From: Rotaria sp. Silwood1
Lineage: Eukaryota; Rotifera; Eurotatoria; Philodinida; Philodinidae
Direction of reading: 5' to 3'
Length of the DNA: 64,000 nucleotides
Assembly: GCA_905250075.1 (NCBI GenBank)
Contig: CAJNOP010000001.1
Coordinates: forward strand, 4,312,514 to 4,376,513
Each line of letters begins with the position of its first letter. Position 1 is the first letter of the stretch. Made by a program: the position numbers and the translations under genes. This document shows, in pieces, positions 25,169 to 38,298 of this stretch. The notes below the pieces were generated by a model. That model had not been told where the DNA came from and ran no database searches. It worked only from the letters and a program-made list of their open reading frames with translations.

Positions 25169-25690
25169 ATGTCAGGCAGTTCATTTTTTCTGTTGATTGC
25201 GAACACGAAAATCTTATTGCATGGAGATATACTTCTTATAAAGAAAATGGAAAAATACGGGCAAAATTCTAGTTATTTTGCCCGAAATTTAGCAAAATTC
25301 TTCATATCAAATGGTATTGTCCATATACATAGAGTAAATAAAGGTAAGACTTTAGAACGTAACTATTATTTCGAAAATTGACTCAAGCCTGTTGTCAATG
25401 TAATATGAAAATAAAGAAAGTCATTAGGGGCACAAAGTATAAAATTACTTCATGACAATGCTCGATCTTGTACGCATCCAAATGTTATTAATTATTTAAG
25501 ACAAGAAGTTATCAATATAATGTCGCATTCACCGTTTTCATCAGCCTTTGCACCGTATACTTTTTGGCTAAATGATTATATCAAAATTCTAGAACAGAAC
25601 TGTTACTCGTTTACAAATTGTTACAGGTCTAGCGAAGGTAGTCAAACTTTTTATCGTAAAGCTGCTAATGAATCACTTTAGCTATGATAA
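25169..25690 (+). pseudogene. Mariner transposase relic
   Basis: Conserved mariner blocks appear in order on the plus strand: NGIVHIHRVNKGKT and then NYYFEN (about 25309-25378), and KLLHDNARSCTHPNVINYLR (about 25442-25500), the HDNAR motif around the second catalytic Asp. Then come SHSPFSSAFAP and WLNDYI (about 25523-25585), the position of the family's PHPPYSPDLAPSDY block. In-frame stops interrupt the stretch between 25379 and 25435 and recur further on. The N-terminal half is not recognisable and no terminal repeats were located, so this is a degraded, inactive fragment. Confidence 0.75.
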
Positions 25691-26861
25691 AAATTTCTGA
25701 AGAACATCTATTATATTCTGTAAGAGGAAATCAAAAGGAAATGTTCAGGTTACCTGAATATTGTTTGTCATACTAAAAGCAAATCTATTATCAAGTCATA
25801 GATTAAAAGCAAAAGGTTTCAATAGAATCTAATAAACAAAAAACTTATGTACATGCAGTGAGTATCCAATTTATTCAATAAGGTTTATTTTCAATATCTT
25901 TCCACTGTCGTAAGCGCTAGAAACATTTCATATAATAGTTCGAGTAGAGAAAACTATTTCCAAAAAGAATAGAAGGCAAAAAAAAACTATTATACAGTTT
26001 TCAAAAGAAAAGGCTTAAGAAAGTCAGAACTTTAGTTGTTCATCACATAGAACGTGTGAATATAATTTTATTTAGACTACATAAAATGCCTCAATAGAGA
26101 CCGTCGTCTACAAAATGAGATGTTTTCGAGTTCCTTGAGATGTCTCCTAACTGAGATACATTAATTTAATTGAACGCCAAAAATGACTTTTCTATCCGAA
26201 ATAGTAAAGAAAATGACTTTAGGGACTTGCATAGAATTGCTATATCTGAGCTAGAAAATGTTGCAGAAAACTCGAAGCCATCCAGGTTTGTAAAGAACTT
26301 TTTGTTTTATTGTTCTATGTAATCTAAATAAAATCATATTTACTCATTCTAATTGTTGAACAACTAGGGTTTTACTGTCGTGAGGCTCTTATTTTTGAAA
26401 AACTGCTAATCATTTTTATTACCTTATATTCCTTTTGGAAACAATTTTATCTATTTGAATTACTATTTGAAATCTGATTAGCACTAACAGTCACGGAAGA
26501 AATGGAAAAATAAACCATATTGAATGAATTTGGTATGCAATGTGTAGTTTAGATACTGTAAACACATCACTACATCTCTATTTGAAAAATGTCTCGAGTT
26601 ATTGTGTTTGGTTTCTGTAAACTTTTTGTTATATAATATATCATTTATAAATTTCGATAAAAAAATCATTTTCAAAATTAAATCCTAGCAAAATATTTAT
26701 AATTTTCGAAGCATCATTATTTTAGAAATATTCATATTTTTAACAATATATGATTAAACTTTATTATATATACTGAATTAAAAATAAACGAAAAATGAAA
26801 CAGACAATTATAGAATAAAGCACCGCTAAGAAAAGTTTAATATTGTTTTTATTAATTATTA
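25691..26861. other. Non-coding stretch beyond the mariner relic
   Basis: Degraded DNA, possibly including the 3' part of the mariner copy, with no open frame or repeat of note. The last bases carry TTTATT at 26848-26853, the poly(A) signal (AATAAA on the minus strand) of the adjoining GPCR. Confidence 0.45.
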
Positions 26862-28419
26862 CTACGTAGAAGTATTTGTATTTGATAATCGATTATATTT
26901 AATAGGTTCAGATGTTTTTGTTGGTGTTATTGTTTGAGGATTTAAATCATTCATTTTATAATGATGATTATTTATTAGTTTTTTTTTTGTTTTAACATCC
27001 TTATTTAACATCAATGGTGAAGTTTTTGTTATTGATTGACTTTGTATAACACGATAGGATGAACCTGTAAGTGTTGTATGTGTTTCAGTTTCATGATGTG
27101 AAAAAAAATGATTTGATATTAATTTTGAACATGTTAAAAATTGTTGAAATGTTTTACGAAATGGTTCAGATAAAAAAGCATATAATATTGGATTAACACA
27201 TGCTGATATATAGACAAGACTTTGAGAAACAATAGCAAATAATACTGTTACTTGATTATGATGTGTATATAATAAATATATTTGCATTGGTGTCCAACAT
27301 ATAACAAATGATGATATAACAGCTGAAATCATTTTTGTTACACGTTTTTTACCTTTTGCTACTTGTTTACCATTTGAATTTTGACGTAAAACTTTTATAA
27401 TAAGACCATAAAGAATAGCAATGATTATTAAGGGAATAATTAAACCAAATAAAACAAAACAATAAGCTGTTAGACGTCTGGCCGTATTTAAAAATGGACT
27501 ATCACCACGAAATAAACATACCCAAACGTCGCCTGTTGAATCAACAAGTAATACATCATAATAGATCCTTTAATAAGAATATATAATTTTCAATAGATTA
27601 TTAAATGAAGTTAATTATGTCAAAAGGAACATAACAAAAAAAAAATGAACGTGATGTTTTTTTTCTTTTGATTACTTACATATTAGGCGAAGCAAATATA
27701 ATCCCAACTAGCCAAACGACTACAACTGCCAAATGTGCATTACGTTCAGTGCGATATTTCGTTGATTTAACAGCGAAAACAACACCGAGAAATCGATCAA
27801 TTGACATTAAAACAAGAATATATATACTAACATATGCACTTAAATACATTAATGTATTGGCTAGTTTACATAAAAGCCTTGGAAAATCATATGAATGAAC
27901 AACATATACATATATTGTATGTGGTATACACATAAGTATAAATGATAAATTTGCAATAGCAAGATGTAAAATAAGTGCATTTGTTGTACTACGCATTTGT
28001 TTAACTGTGACAACAGTTAATATAACTAAAATATTACCAATGGTTCCAGTAACAAAAACAAGTGAATACAGTGGAATAATAAGATAAAGAAGATGATCAG
28101 GTGCTTCATCATCTGAAGATAATTTCTCTCGGGAGTTTAAGGAAATATTTGTTGAAAGATTTGCATTAATAAATGTTGTATCGTTATTTGTAAATGATGG
28201 CATCATATTAAGATTATTATGAAGTAAATCAATAGAATAATAACGCCAATATAAATTTTGTGGAGAATGAGGTTGTTGAGATGTATCAAATGCTGATGTG
28301 CCAGGTAAAATCCGATGCAAATTTTGAGATGAAGAACCATGAGGATTGGGTAAAGAATAATCGATTTCGCCAAATATATCCAAGAGTGAAGCAGCGGGTA
28401 GATGATTCTTCAAAAACAA
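26862..28419 (-). CDS. Class A GPCR, allatostatin-A/galanin receptor type, 2 exons
   Basis: Minus-strand exons 28419-27680 and 27567-26862 give 481 aa (phase 2/1 join, Met codon split: SPNM-IYYD). After a long extracellular N-terminus with several N-x-S/T sites come seven hydrophobic segments. Landmarks: GNILVILTV (TM1), LHLAIANLSF (TM2), LLCKLAN with the TM3 cysteine, MSIDRFLGVVFAV plus RTERNA after TM3, ICWTPMQIYLL (TM6), and CVNPILYAFLSEPFRKTF (TM7 and helix 8). DRF instead of DRY, followed by RTE, is typical of insect allatostatin-A receptors, which are orthologous to galanin receptors. The partner Cys is in VWVCLF. It would act at the plasma membrane through a G protein, with a neuropeptide ligand that is not identified here. 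The intracellular tail is about 100 residues, rich in Thr, Asn and Lys. An alternative start (Met 71 or 72) would still leave all helices. Confidence 0.88.
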
Positions 28420-31400
28420 AAGAAATAATAAAAAAAATCTTTTTTTTTTTTTAATTTTGTTTTCGTATGAAGATTAGAATAGGTCATGTTCACTCGATCA
28501 ATCAAATCAATTATTTTTTTAAATATTGATGTTGATTTTCCCTAGAGTCATTATCTACTCAATCGATCATTTATATATATATATATATATAGACACGGTA
28601 GACTGAATAAGAAGCTATGAAATTGATCGATTGTGTATGATCACGCACATTCTTATAAATTTTTTTAAAAATATTTATTCAGAAAAAAATACAGCTTTAT
28701 TGTCTTCTATACACGTAGACTGAATTCTTAACAGTTGTGTACCATCATTTGTGTTAATCAATTTTATTTTATTTTATTTTATTTTCTGTAAATATATTTC
28801 GTTAGTTAAACACACACGGATGCTCATATTTCCTGTTTTTGTCGTGTACAAACATCATTATTCGCAGCTCATTCTTTTTTTTTTCTTTTAAAGAGCAACC
28901 AACGATTGCTTTTGTTACTAGCTCTAAACACGCCGACATTCACAAGTGTAGTCAAGTAGTACTCTATTGATTGTTAACTATATATATATATATGGTGCGG
29001 CGCATATGTGAGCAAAGCATGCTTTCTCTAACTATCACAATTATTCTTCAACAGAAATCTAGAACTATGTTGCTAGTTTTTCTTTCTCTTCTTATTCTTT
29101 TTTTTTCCAAAGACGTAAAAGAATGAGTAGGATGTATGTCGAGAAGTGACGTCGCTTTAAAACCAATCACCCGCAATATATAGAAACTGACTAAATCACA
29201 ACATGCATGCATATTTATAGACGACTCGATGAACAGAGCGTGTATATGTGTCTTTATTTATTTGACGAAAGACCGTGCGAAAAATAGATAATCTTACGAA
29301 GATTTGTGGTCTTTTGGCGCAAAAAAGAAAAAACAAAACTTCTTTTTCAATAGATTTTCTTTGTTTTCAAATTTCATATTCGTACTTATGTTGAAAAAAA
29401 AGAATAAAAACCTAACTTATCAAAATAGTTTTGTTTTGCTACAACTAGTGTCTCATTATTGTTGATGTCAAACGGAAGTGGCATTTGACTGAAGTATGCT
29501 CTGAATTTAATAGAAGACGGATGATAGAACAAAAAAAAAACAGAGAAGAGGATGCATTCATTACAACTATGATCACACACATCGATTAGTGCCTAATAGT
29601 TGAAATATATACATATTTATCTTGAAATATATATATATATATGTTCTCGATTTAGAATCATTCCAAGAAAAGAAAAATCTGATAAAGCAATCATCGCTAA
29701 TATTGCACTATTAATTACAAATAAAATTTATTGCTTGTAGATATGAATTTTTGTTTTTCTTATCAACGATAATTTCCACCCACATATATAAAGGATAAAA
29801 TATCGTTTGGATGCAAAACAACACATATTAGAGAACATATATTGTTAATCGATCCGACAGTCGAATGAACTAAAAGAACATTGCAATGCATTCACAATGT
29901 AATCTATATAACAGATCAACATAATTATTTTTATTTTTTTATTTTTTTTTATTTTTTTTATTGACCAATAGAATAGTATGATAATAAAATGTTGATTAGT
30001 TTTATAAGATAATACTAAGACGTTTGAATGATTAAGAAGACTGATGGCTATTTAATAGAATCTTTATTATCCGTCAAAAATAAACCAACTTTGGTTAAAC
30101 AAAAACAAAATAATACATCCTAAACAATAACGCAACGAAATACTCCTATTCGGATCAAGTCTATCCTACATTTTCAAGATATGATATATTGCTTTGATCA
30201 TTAAAAATGTCATTTATCGTTTATTTTTAATGAAGATAATTATTTGACAGTAGTTTAGCTTTTGTCAACAACGAAATATTACATTTGCTATTATTATTGC
30301 CGACATCATTCTCATCTTTCTTTTTATTACTTCTACAAAAGACTTCGCACTTTTATGGTTTTGTATTACTATTTTTCTTTCCTGCATGACTTATTTATTT
30401 CCTCATATTTCTGCTAATGCATAATGATGATGCCTATTAGAACAAGTAAAAAAAATATATCGAAATATCTTATATGTATACATGGATGACTAGATCAATT
30501 ACTATTTATCCAAGCATCTAAATGATGACTAGAAGGAAGAAAGTGCAACAAGTGAAAAATGTCAGCATGTCAATAAGCTTAAATAAATTTTCCTTCGAGC
30601 GAATAATGATTTACAAGTTATTTCTGCATGTATATAGAATTATATATAACATCAACTTACTTGAAGTCATTATTGCAGCATTTGAATAAATGTTTGTATT
30701 ATTGAAATAGTTCAAGTAAAGCGTTTAGAAATGTGTAAGAGAGAATTATGTATATATATGTGTATGTATATATAGATGTAGGTATAGATCTATGTATGTG
30801 TTAGGGTGACAGAGCAGAGATCACGAGAGTCTGTGTTCGTAGTCGACACTAAATGAAAGGAGTAATCATAAGAATGAAGAAGAGCATTAGACTTTTTTGC
30901 TTCTTTTTCTCACGTTCTCTCTCTCTCTCTTTCTCTCTCTTTTTGTCTGCTCTTGTTTCTCTCTTTCTCGTATATTGAATTTGTAATGTAGAGATATTAG
31001 TAGCAAGGAAACAATGCATCTCTTTTTTTTCTCTCTCTCATTCAGTTGGTAAAAAAACACACACACCAGACATTGAATGATCAAGTAGAGAGACTCTATT
31101 CCCCAACAATATTAGACTTCTACATTATTGATCTGCTTCTTAGTTTACTCGCGTCGATCATGCATATACAAGACTTTCAACTTGCCAATTCTTTAATCTT
31201 TCTAATAAAGAGATACTTTGTTTTTATATTTATGGATCATAAATATAATTAGCAAAACTCATTATTTTGATGTTTATAAATTCTAAGATGAAAAGAAAAA
31301 AATGTTCAATTATACAAGCCTGTAATTGAGCATGTTAGATAGTTATTTATGGTAACTAGAACCATTACATTTTTTTTTCACTGTTAAAACAAGGTTTTTG

Positions 31401-32998
31401 TTTTGTACTCCCATTCATTTATTTTCCATTTATCTATTAGCCTATCTATTGTACTATTAATCGCTAATTTTAGATTCATATAGTTAGTAAGATAATGTGA
31501 ACGACCAAATGAGGAAATGTATGATTTGCCGCAAGCTACAATTCATAGAGAAAGAAAAGTTTTAGTTTATGCAAATAAGAACTTCCCTAATAACAAAAAA
31601 GCAAAAAAAAAAAAGAACGAGAAGTTAAACAAGTAACTAACGAAATTTGCAAAAATTAACGGAATTCTATTTTTTTTGTATGTTGGCTCATAGAAAAATT
31701 CAAGTTTGTTATTCGATTATAATGTTTACGACAAACTATCATCAGTATACCTGATCGGAAACAGCTTTGAAAAAAAAAATGTTGACATGAAAAGGAAAAA
31801 GGCGGATAGAAGAGAAAAGATATAAAGCCAAGGACTTATGGATTAGCAAAGTCGATGACCATGGAACTGATTAAAAGTGATAGATGCATTTTTATTCTAT
31901 TACTCTTTCGCATTCAATCGATCATCACTGACAAAAAAAGAAAAAAAAAAATATATATATATATATTTATATTAGTTTGACTCGTCTTTCATTCACATAA
32001 TATCTTTTGAGTAATATCTACGATAGAAATGTTTATTTTACGAGCAATCAAAACCAAACAAACAAAGAAATTATCTTCCTTGATTTAGTTGAAAGGTTTT
32101 TCTTTCTTCGTAGTTGTATAAATAAAACCTTCAAATAAATGCATAAGGATAAAAATAACCTTCTTTTTTCCTAAATATTAGAATCGTTTGATATAGAATA
32201 TATTGAATTGTTTTTGTTTTCAATTTAATCAAACCAATATTTTTTTTTTCACAGTTAGTTCGAAACAATTGTCTTTTTGTTTTTTATTATCTATGTTTGG
32301 ACAGAAAACGAAATATGTTTGATTAGTTTTTATTAGATGCTATTCAAAATATGAATAGAAATCTAATATTCTGACATGTCATAGTTCATAGTTCAATAGG
32401 AAAAATCTAGAAGATATTATAAAAAGAAACGTGTCTATATGCAATGAATATTTAATAAAGTAGAACTAAAACGGATTAGTTCTATGAATATTTGATCAAA
32501 CTAATTAAACAAAGAGATTCTCATGCAATTGTACTATTGAACTATATTTGAGCATTAAATATTTAATTTTTTATGATTATGTTCTTTTTTTTTCCTCAAT
32601 AAATAATGTATTATAAACTTTAAACAATATTGATAATTAGGTATATATATTTATCTATTGTTATATTTATTCATCACTACAATATTGTGATTTTTATTAT
32701 GTCATAGAATAGAAAGACAATCTTCTCGATCTGATATATTTTATTCTCAATGATCTTATGATAAAATGAGTTACGAAATGAAAATTTACAAAATTTTAAG
32801 ATATTTCAGATAAACTCACTGTTTATGGGTAGAAGATACAAAAAAAGAAATTCTTTTTATAACTAGAAACATAGAAGTTGAGATAATTGTTTTATTGCTA
32901 GTCAAACCCATAAACATAGTTCATATTCGCAAGACAAATATTGAAAAATTCTATTTTGAAGTGTTACTATAAACACGTTATTATTAAAAAAAAAATAC
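28420..32998. other. Non-coding DNA rich in simple repeats upstream of the GPCR
   Basis: No gene is supported. Simple repeats include TA at 28571-28591, ATTTT pentamers at 28761-28785, T-rich A-spaced runs at 29928-29960, TC at 30915-30940, and TA at 31950-31966. Short frames here are low-complexity. It lies upstream of the allatostatin-type receptor and so may include its control region. Confidence 0.45.
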
Positions 32999-33000
32999 TA

Positions 33001-34535
33001 GAAAGGATGGGGGTGCACATAAATGCATTTTGGCTTCTATTGATTTCCAAGGTCTACTATAATTGAGTCATATATAGAATGAAAGATCGTGAGTTCCTAA
33101 TCACTATGATTGCATTACAGCTTTAAACAGGCTTTATCTTCACGACTTACTAAATGGACAGTTCTTTATTGATGTTAGCCAGTAATACGAACATTCGCCT
33201 CGCAGAAAAAAAAAACAATGGTGAAGGCTTATTCTAGTAGCCCATTATTCGAACTAAATCGTCATAGTAGAATCAGTCATTTAAATTAATGTTTGGAATT
33301 TACTAAATCCTAGATAAATCTTCTATTGTTTGTTTTTTAAATGTGAAATACTCAAGCATATTTTATTTCTTGTTCGTGTACTATATTAATTAAATTTCCT
33401 TTTCACTTACTTCACTTCATATTTAATAGAAATTTTCAAGCACTACAAAATGTACTACTTTTTTTTTTACGGTCAGAAGACGTGGGCTATATATAGTTTA
33501 CTATTCTTAAGACCCAATTTTTAACTTTTTAAACTGATATTTCACAGTTTTCAAGCGAAGAATAATACACATTTAACTTCAAACAAATATTGAATTTGAA
33601 ATCAGAACATGTTTCAAATTTTTTTTCTCGTGACATTTTCAGCCGTCAACGTTCTTAAAGATGTGTGAAAAAAATGAATTTAATCAAAAGAACTATTTTG
33701 TTGTTTAGTCATCTGTGTTTTTTTTTGTCTTTAAAGAAGATTTTATAACTTTATAACTTGCTTTTCATTGCTACAATTACTTTTTTGATTAAATTCATTT
33801 TTTCACACATTCCTGAGGGGTTTGACGGCTGATGATCTCATTAGAAAAAAAAGTTGCAGAAAAAGTTTGACACATACATAGATCGACTTATTCTTTTATA
33901 TTGATTTCAAATTCAATATATATTTCAAGTTAAATGTGTATTATTCTTTACTTGAAAACTATGAAGGATCAATTGAAAACGTTAAAAATTGAACCTTAAG
34001 AATAGTGAACAACATGCAGCCCACGTTTTCTAATCGTAAAAAAGAGTAGTGCATTTTGTAGTGCTTGAAAAGCTCCATAGAATACGAAATGAACGAAGTG
34101 TGGGCAGGAAGTTTCATTAACACAATAGTTGAACAACAAATGAAATGCACTTGGATACTTCAGATTCAAAATGCAAGTAATGGAAGATTTCTATTCGATT
34201 AAACAGACTCGAAACATTAATTTAAATGAATAGCTCTATTATGAAGACGTAGTCTGAACAAAGAACTATCAGAAAAACTTGAAATAACTCTTCACGTTTG
34301 TTTTTCTTTCTTTCAGGCGAATGCTCATATGCCACTCTAGTGTCAATAACTAATTGCTGATTTAGTATATTTTGAAAATAGACCCTTTTAAAACTTATAA
34401 TCAAGTAATGATGCTTCGATTTTATCATCAAAATAATAAGAAACTCATGATCTTTCATTCTATAGATGACTCAATTAGTTTGAACCTTGAAAATCAAAAG
34501 AATCCGGAATGCATTCTTGTACACCCCCGTCCTTT
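33001..34535. mobile_element. 1.5-kb fold-back element with ~700-bp inverted arms, TA flanks
   Basis: Left arm 33001-33690 and right arm 33780-34535 are reverse complements along most of their length, with scattered mismatches and small indels and a ~90-bp loop. Outer ends: GAAAGGATGGGGGTGCAC on the left, and on the right AAAGGACGGGGGTGTAC when read inward. Anchor pairs inside: GAGTCATATATAGAATGAAAG / GAGTCATCTATAGAATGAAAG; ACATTCGCCT / GCATTCGCCT; CAAGCACTACAAAATG in both; and GTGTGAAAAAAATGAATTTA on the inner edge. TA dinucleotides abut both ends (32999-33000 and 34536-34537), fitting Tc1/mariner-type insertion. No transposase is encoded. Minus-strand frames at 33959-34150 and 34222-34458 are by-products. 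A transcript crossing it could fold into long double-stranded RNA. Confidence 0.8.
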
Positions 34536-34537
34536 TA

Positions 34538-37381
34538 GCTCTGAGTAATGACATGTTGTTGAGAAACTATGTCATCATTCACCATAAGTCGTCTATGATT
34601 ATAATTCTTCTCTAACAGGCACAATTATACTTCTTTCAAATAATCTTCTTTTGACTTTTTTTTTTCATTATGTATATAGCCTGTAAATGTTGCCTAGTTG
34701 ATAACAAAAGAATTGACTCGTTTATTCATTATTTAACGAAGGCATTTTAAGTTTTTCTCCTTAGTCAAATGACTGTTGGCTCATATCCTATGCATTTCCT
34801 TTTACGTTGATTAAATTATAATTATATATTATTTTTCTTATATCCGTTTTTTATTATTTTCTCATTTTTTTAAACCTAGCGTTCAAATAAATGAGTAGAA
34901 ACAAAATGAAAAGACAATATATAAAGAATGTCTGACATCTCAATTTTATGGATGAATGCCACTAAAATATTTAAGACTCAACGCGAACGGATGACCTGTA
35001 TGAAATTAATATTAATGTTCTAGGAACTACTCAGATAAAATCTGTTTCATTGATAGAATTTAACAACAAGGTCGTCTTCATAGTTTCATCAATAAAATAA
35101 CATGACGAAAACAGTATAAATTATTGACGATTTTCTTTGTAGTAGTATATAATCTGTTTATATCTAGTATTTAATAGTACAGATCTATAACTTTTAATCT
35201 CTTTCACATTGATCAAAAAAAAAACTATTAACTAATTTTTGATTATAATAATAAGTTAATAATAAGAAAAATAGTTTTTTATTACTTACCGACATTAAGA
35301 AAGTTTTCAGATGAACAAATACTTGATATTAACTTAAGTCCTTTTTCATTCCTACAAGAGACATGCAGGATATATACATAATATAAAGCAGACACTCGCA
35401 AAAAAAAATTATTAATAATATTGTAAACATAGTTCTCATTATTATCATTGGTTTTGTCTGTTCGTTATATCTCTTTTTCTTTCCATCAGTTGTCAATCGA
35501 ACAAAAATTTTTTTCGATATTTTTTTCTGACATATCAGGATAGTCTCTATAAAATTACTCAATAATTAATCTATTTCAATTTGAGATATGAAATAAATAT
35601 TGACATTGATAAGTCGCCTAGAAAATTTAAAATTCTCTAAAATGAACTTTCTATATCAAGAATACAATGAATTCTAGTTCTCGTTTGATTTTTTAATGAG
35701 AATTAACTTATATTATATGAGTTTCAGAAGAAAATTATCTGAATTGAGATAGTAAATGGTTGAATGAAAATAAAAATGCATTTTAATTGAAAAGAAATAT
35801 TTTTCTTGAAAAGTCCCATATGACATATATATATATATATAGGTCAATTAGATCATAGGAAAAAAGAAGGTCAATATAAAATACACTAACAACTGTTGAC
35901 TATAAGACATACTTTGGTATCTATTTTTCTTATTAGAAGATGAATATTGTATTTGAAGTGTATGTATATATATCCGTGACATGTAGAATCTTCTGTGTCA
36001 CTTACTTACTTACTAATGTCGATAATTAGCTAAGTTGCAGTTAGTTCTCGTCAGCAAATACATTGATTGACATTTTGTTTACAGATGAAATAGATTAAGA
36101 TAGTAGAAAAAAGCGAAAGAATTCGTTTGCATGATAAAATATGTAATGCATGTCGGTTGAAAGTGATGACTTTGTGCTACTAGCTACTGTATGACAATGA
36201 GAGAGAGAAACAAAAGGATATGATCAAGTGTCGCTTCATCTATCCCAAGAGAAACAGTGAGAATAAAGCAAGAGATGTTTCTATTATAATCATGATCAAA
36301 TTCTTAGATTAAGAAAGAAAATAAGCGACAAAAGAACAAATATGTTTATGTATTCATTATTTGGAAAGAGACATAAAAAAAATCGAGAGTATTAAAGAAA
36401 AAACGAAGAAAAAACAGAAAAGAAAACTATTGATCGATATTGAACACAGAGCTTCTTTTTTTCAATGTTCGTTCATGCATCATTCTATACACGATAGATT
36501 TAGAGGATTAGCGTCAAAAAAAAAGAACAAAAAACTATTTCTTTTGTTGCCAAAATGAACTACTATTAATAGAACGGAAATATGATTTACTATTATTTAA
36601 TTGTTGTCAATATCTTCGTTTCAGTTTTAGTCTATGCAAAGATATTCCGGCAATAAAAATATAACATATATGTTATTTTTTATGCTATACATAGGTTTCT
36701 TGCTTATATACAATACAATAAAATCTAGATACGCTCAATTAAACATTTTGTATTGATGATAGTCGACTAGTATATTGTAGATATATGTGTAAATTTAGTT
36801 GAAAAGCTTAATACATATGATAATTCATTAGGAATTTTTTTTCCTACAAGTCATGCATAAAATTCAGAAAAAAGTTTGCATAGGTTTTTTGTTACAAAAT
36901 GATCTTGAAAATCAATTAAAACTAAATAAAAAATAGTTTATGACCATAGTTACAAAAGAAATGTTTTATATACATCATTTTTTTTTTCATGTAGATAATA
37001 ATCGTAGAAAGGAAAATATATTCTTGATGTCATCGAAAATTCATAAAAGAAATTACTAAAATCATTTTTATGATTTCTATAAACAAAAACAGCCATGGCG
37101 AACTCTCATTGATGCTATTATTACCTTCTAGTTGCAACAAAAAAAAAAAAGAGAAAAGAATATGAAGTTTCCTTTGTGTCATATATTTACATATGATTAA
37201 TTCTATTATATTACTGAAATAAGGATTTTTTTATTTTTAACATTCAGTGAATACATGACATAAAAAAAACAAAATTTCCATCCTTCATTTTAATCCAATT
37301 GTAATAATTATAGATAAGGTCTTTCAGTGTGATTTACATTTAGCTTACTTATATTCTTCATTAGTGGTCACAAAAAGAAAA
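34538..37381. other. Intergenic stretch without recognised genes
   Basis: A+T-rich DNA with a TA run at about 35823-35841. Frames such as 36361-36558 are lysine-rich low complexity. No exon with recognisable content was found that could precede the 37382 gene. Confidence 0.45.
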
Positions 37382-38017
37382 ATGATTAATGCTGATAGAA
37401 GACATGATGATAATCACACACCTTCAAATGGACAAAGTTCATCAGATGATATCTCTAGTGTAGCCACTGAGAATCTATTACCTGTTTATAAAAGTAATCA
37501 ACAACCAACGATTAAAAACAATATTGTACGTGTTTCCCGAATAAAAATTGACAATCATAATAGTCTACCAAATTTAAAAATTAAATATCTTTATAGACCA
37601 AGAGATAATGTGGAAAATTTATTAAACAGTAGAAAAAAAATTACTGCAAGTGAACATGTTAGAATATCTCGTGTAAAATATCCTAGTGTTCCCGACCTGA
37701 ATACAAAAATACCACTTTTAAGATTAGATTCAAGTTCAAGACAAAAACATCCTAATAATGTAAATGGTTCTTCTCCTAATAAAAACATAACTCAGAATGT
37801 AAATGGCAATTTAATCAATAGAGAAACCAGAAAATTGACATCAAGACAAAGCATAGTACGTGCCAATCGTACCCCAACAGCTGCTCATATAAATCAAGGA
37901 CTTAATCAAAAAGTAATTGCTTCCAAGCCCATGGTTACACGACTACCACTTCAAAAGAATCAAAAAGAAATGTATGTGCCTGACAAACATGTATCTGAAA
38001 AAGTCAAAAAATATTAA
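37382..38017 (+). CDS. Hypothetical basic, disordered protein with an internal duplication
   Basis: A single open frame of 211 codons from ATG 37382 (MINADRRHDDNH). It is rich in Asn, Ser, Lys and Arg, with no membrane segment and no domain I know. Two related segments lie in the first half: VRVSRIKIDNHNSLPNLKIK and, about 45 residues on, VRISRVKYPSVPDLNTKI. The C-terminal part contains several basic clusters and ends SEKVKKY. The frame stays open for some distance upstream without an ATG, and TTCATTAG at 37357-37364 could be a splice acceptor, so this may be the last exon of a longer gene. A poly(A)-type AATAAA overlaps the stop (38016-38021). Such proteins often bind cytoskeleton or nucleic acid, but no function is assigned. 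Confidence 0.55.
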   Translation: MINADRRHDDNHTPSNGQSSSDDISSVATENLLPVYKSNQQPTIKNNIVRVSRIKIDNHNSLPNLKIKYLYRPRDNVENLLNSRKKITASEHVRISRVKYPSVPDLNTKIPLLRLDSSSRQKHPNNVNGSSPNKNITQNVNGNLINRETRKLTSRQSIVRANRTPTAAHINQGLNQKVIASKPMVTRLPLQKNQKEMYVPDKHVSEKVKKY

Positions 38018-38298
38018 TAAATATTATTTCAAAGACTATTAACTAGTTTTCTTTTTTTTATTTATATAATTTTTAATTTTCTTCACCTTTCTGTTTCATA
38101 TTGTTAAATAAGAAATAGATCAGTAATCTATTTAATTACTATGAAGAGGACAACTTGAACTTGTACTTCTAGAGAGAATAAGTATGGTTTTTAGGCATAA
38201 TTTGTCTGCCATGCAGACCTTCTAATTACACGAGTGCAGTGTCTATCAGATTCAATACATAATGATTTACTTCTGGTTATTGTTTGTAATAATATTCC
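38018..38298. other. 3' flank of the hypothetical gene
   Basis: Poly(T)-rich 3' flank followed by unremarkable sequence. No further feature seen. Confidence 0.4.

Noticed and set aside
33959..34458. Two minus-strand frames inside the fold-back element
   Set aside because: They are in the right arm of a palindrome, have no homologous frame kept in the left arm, and show no domain.
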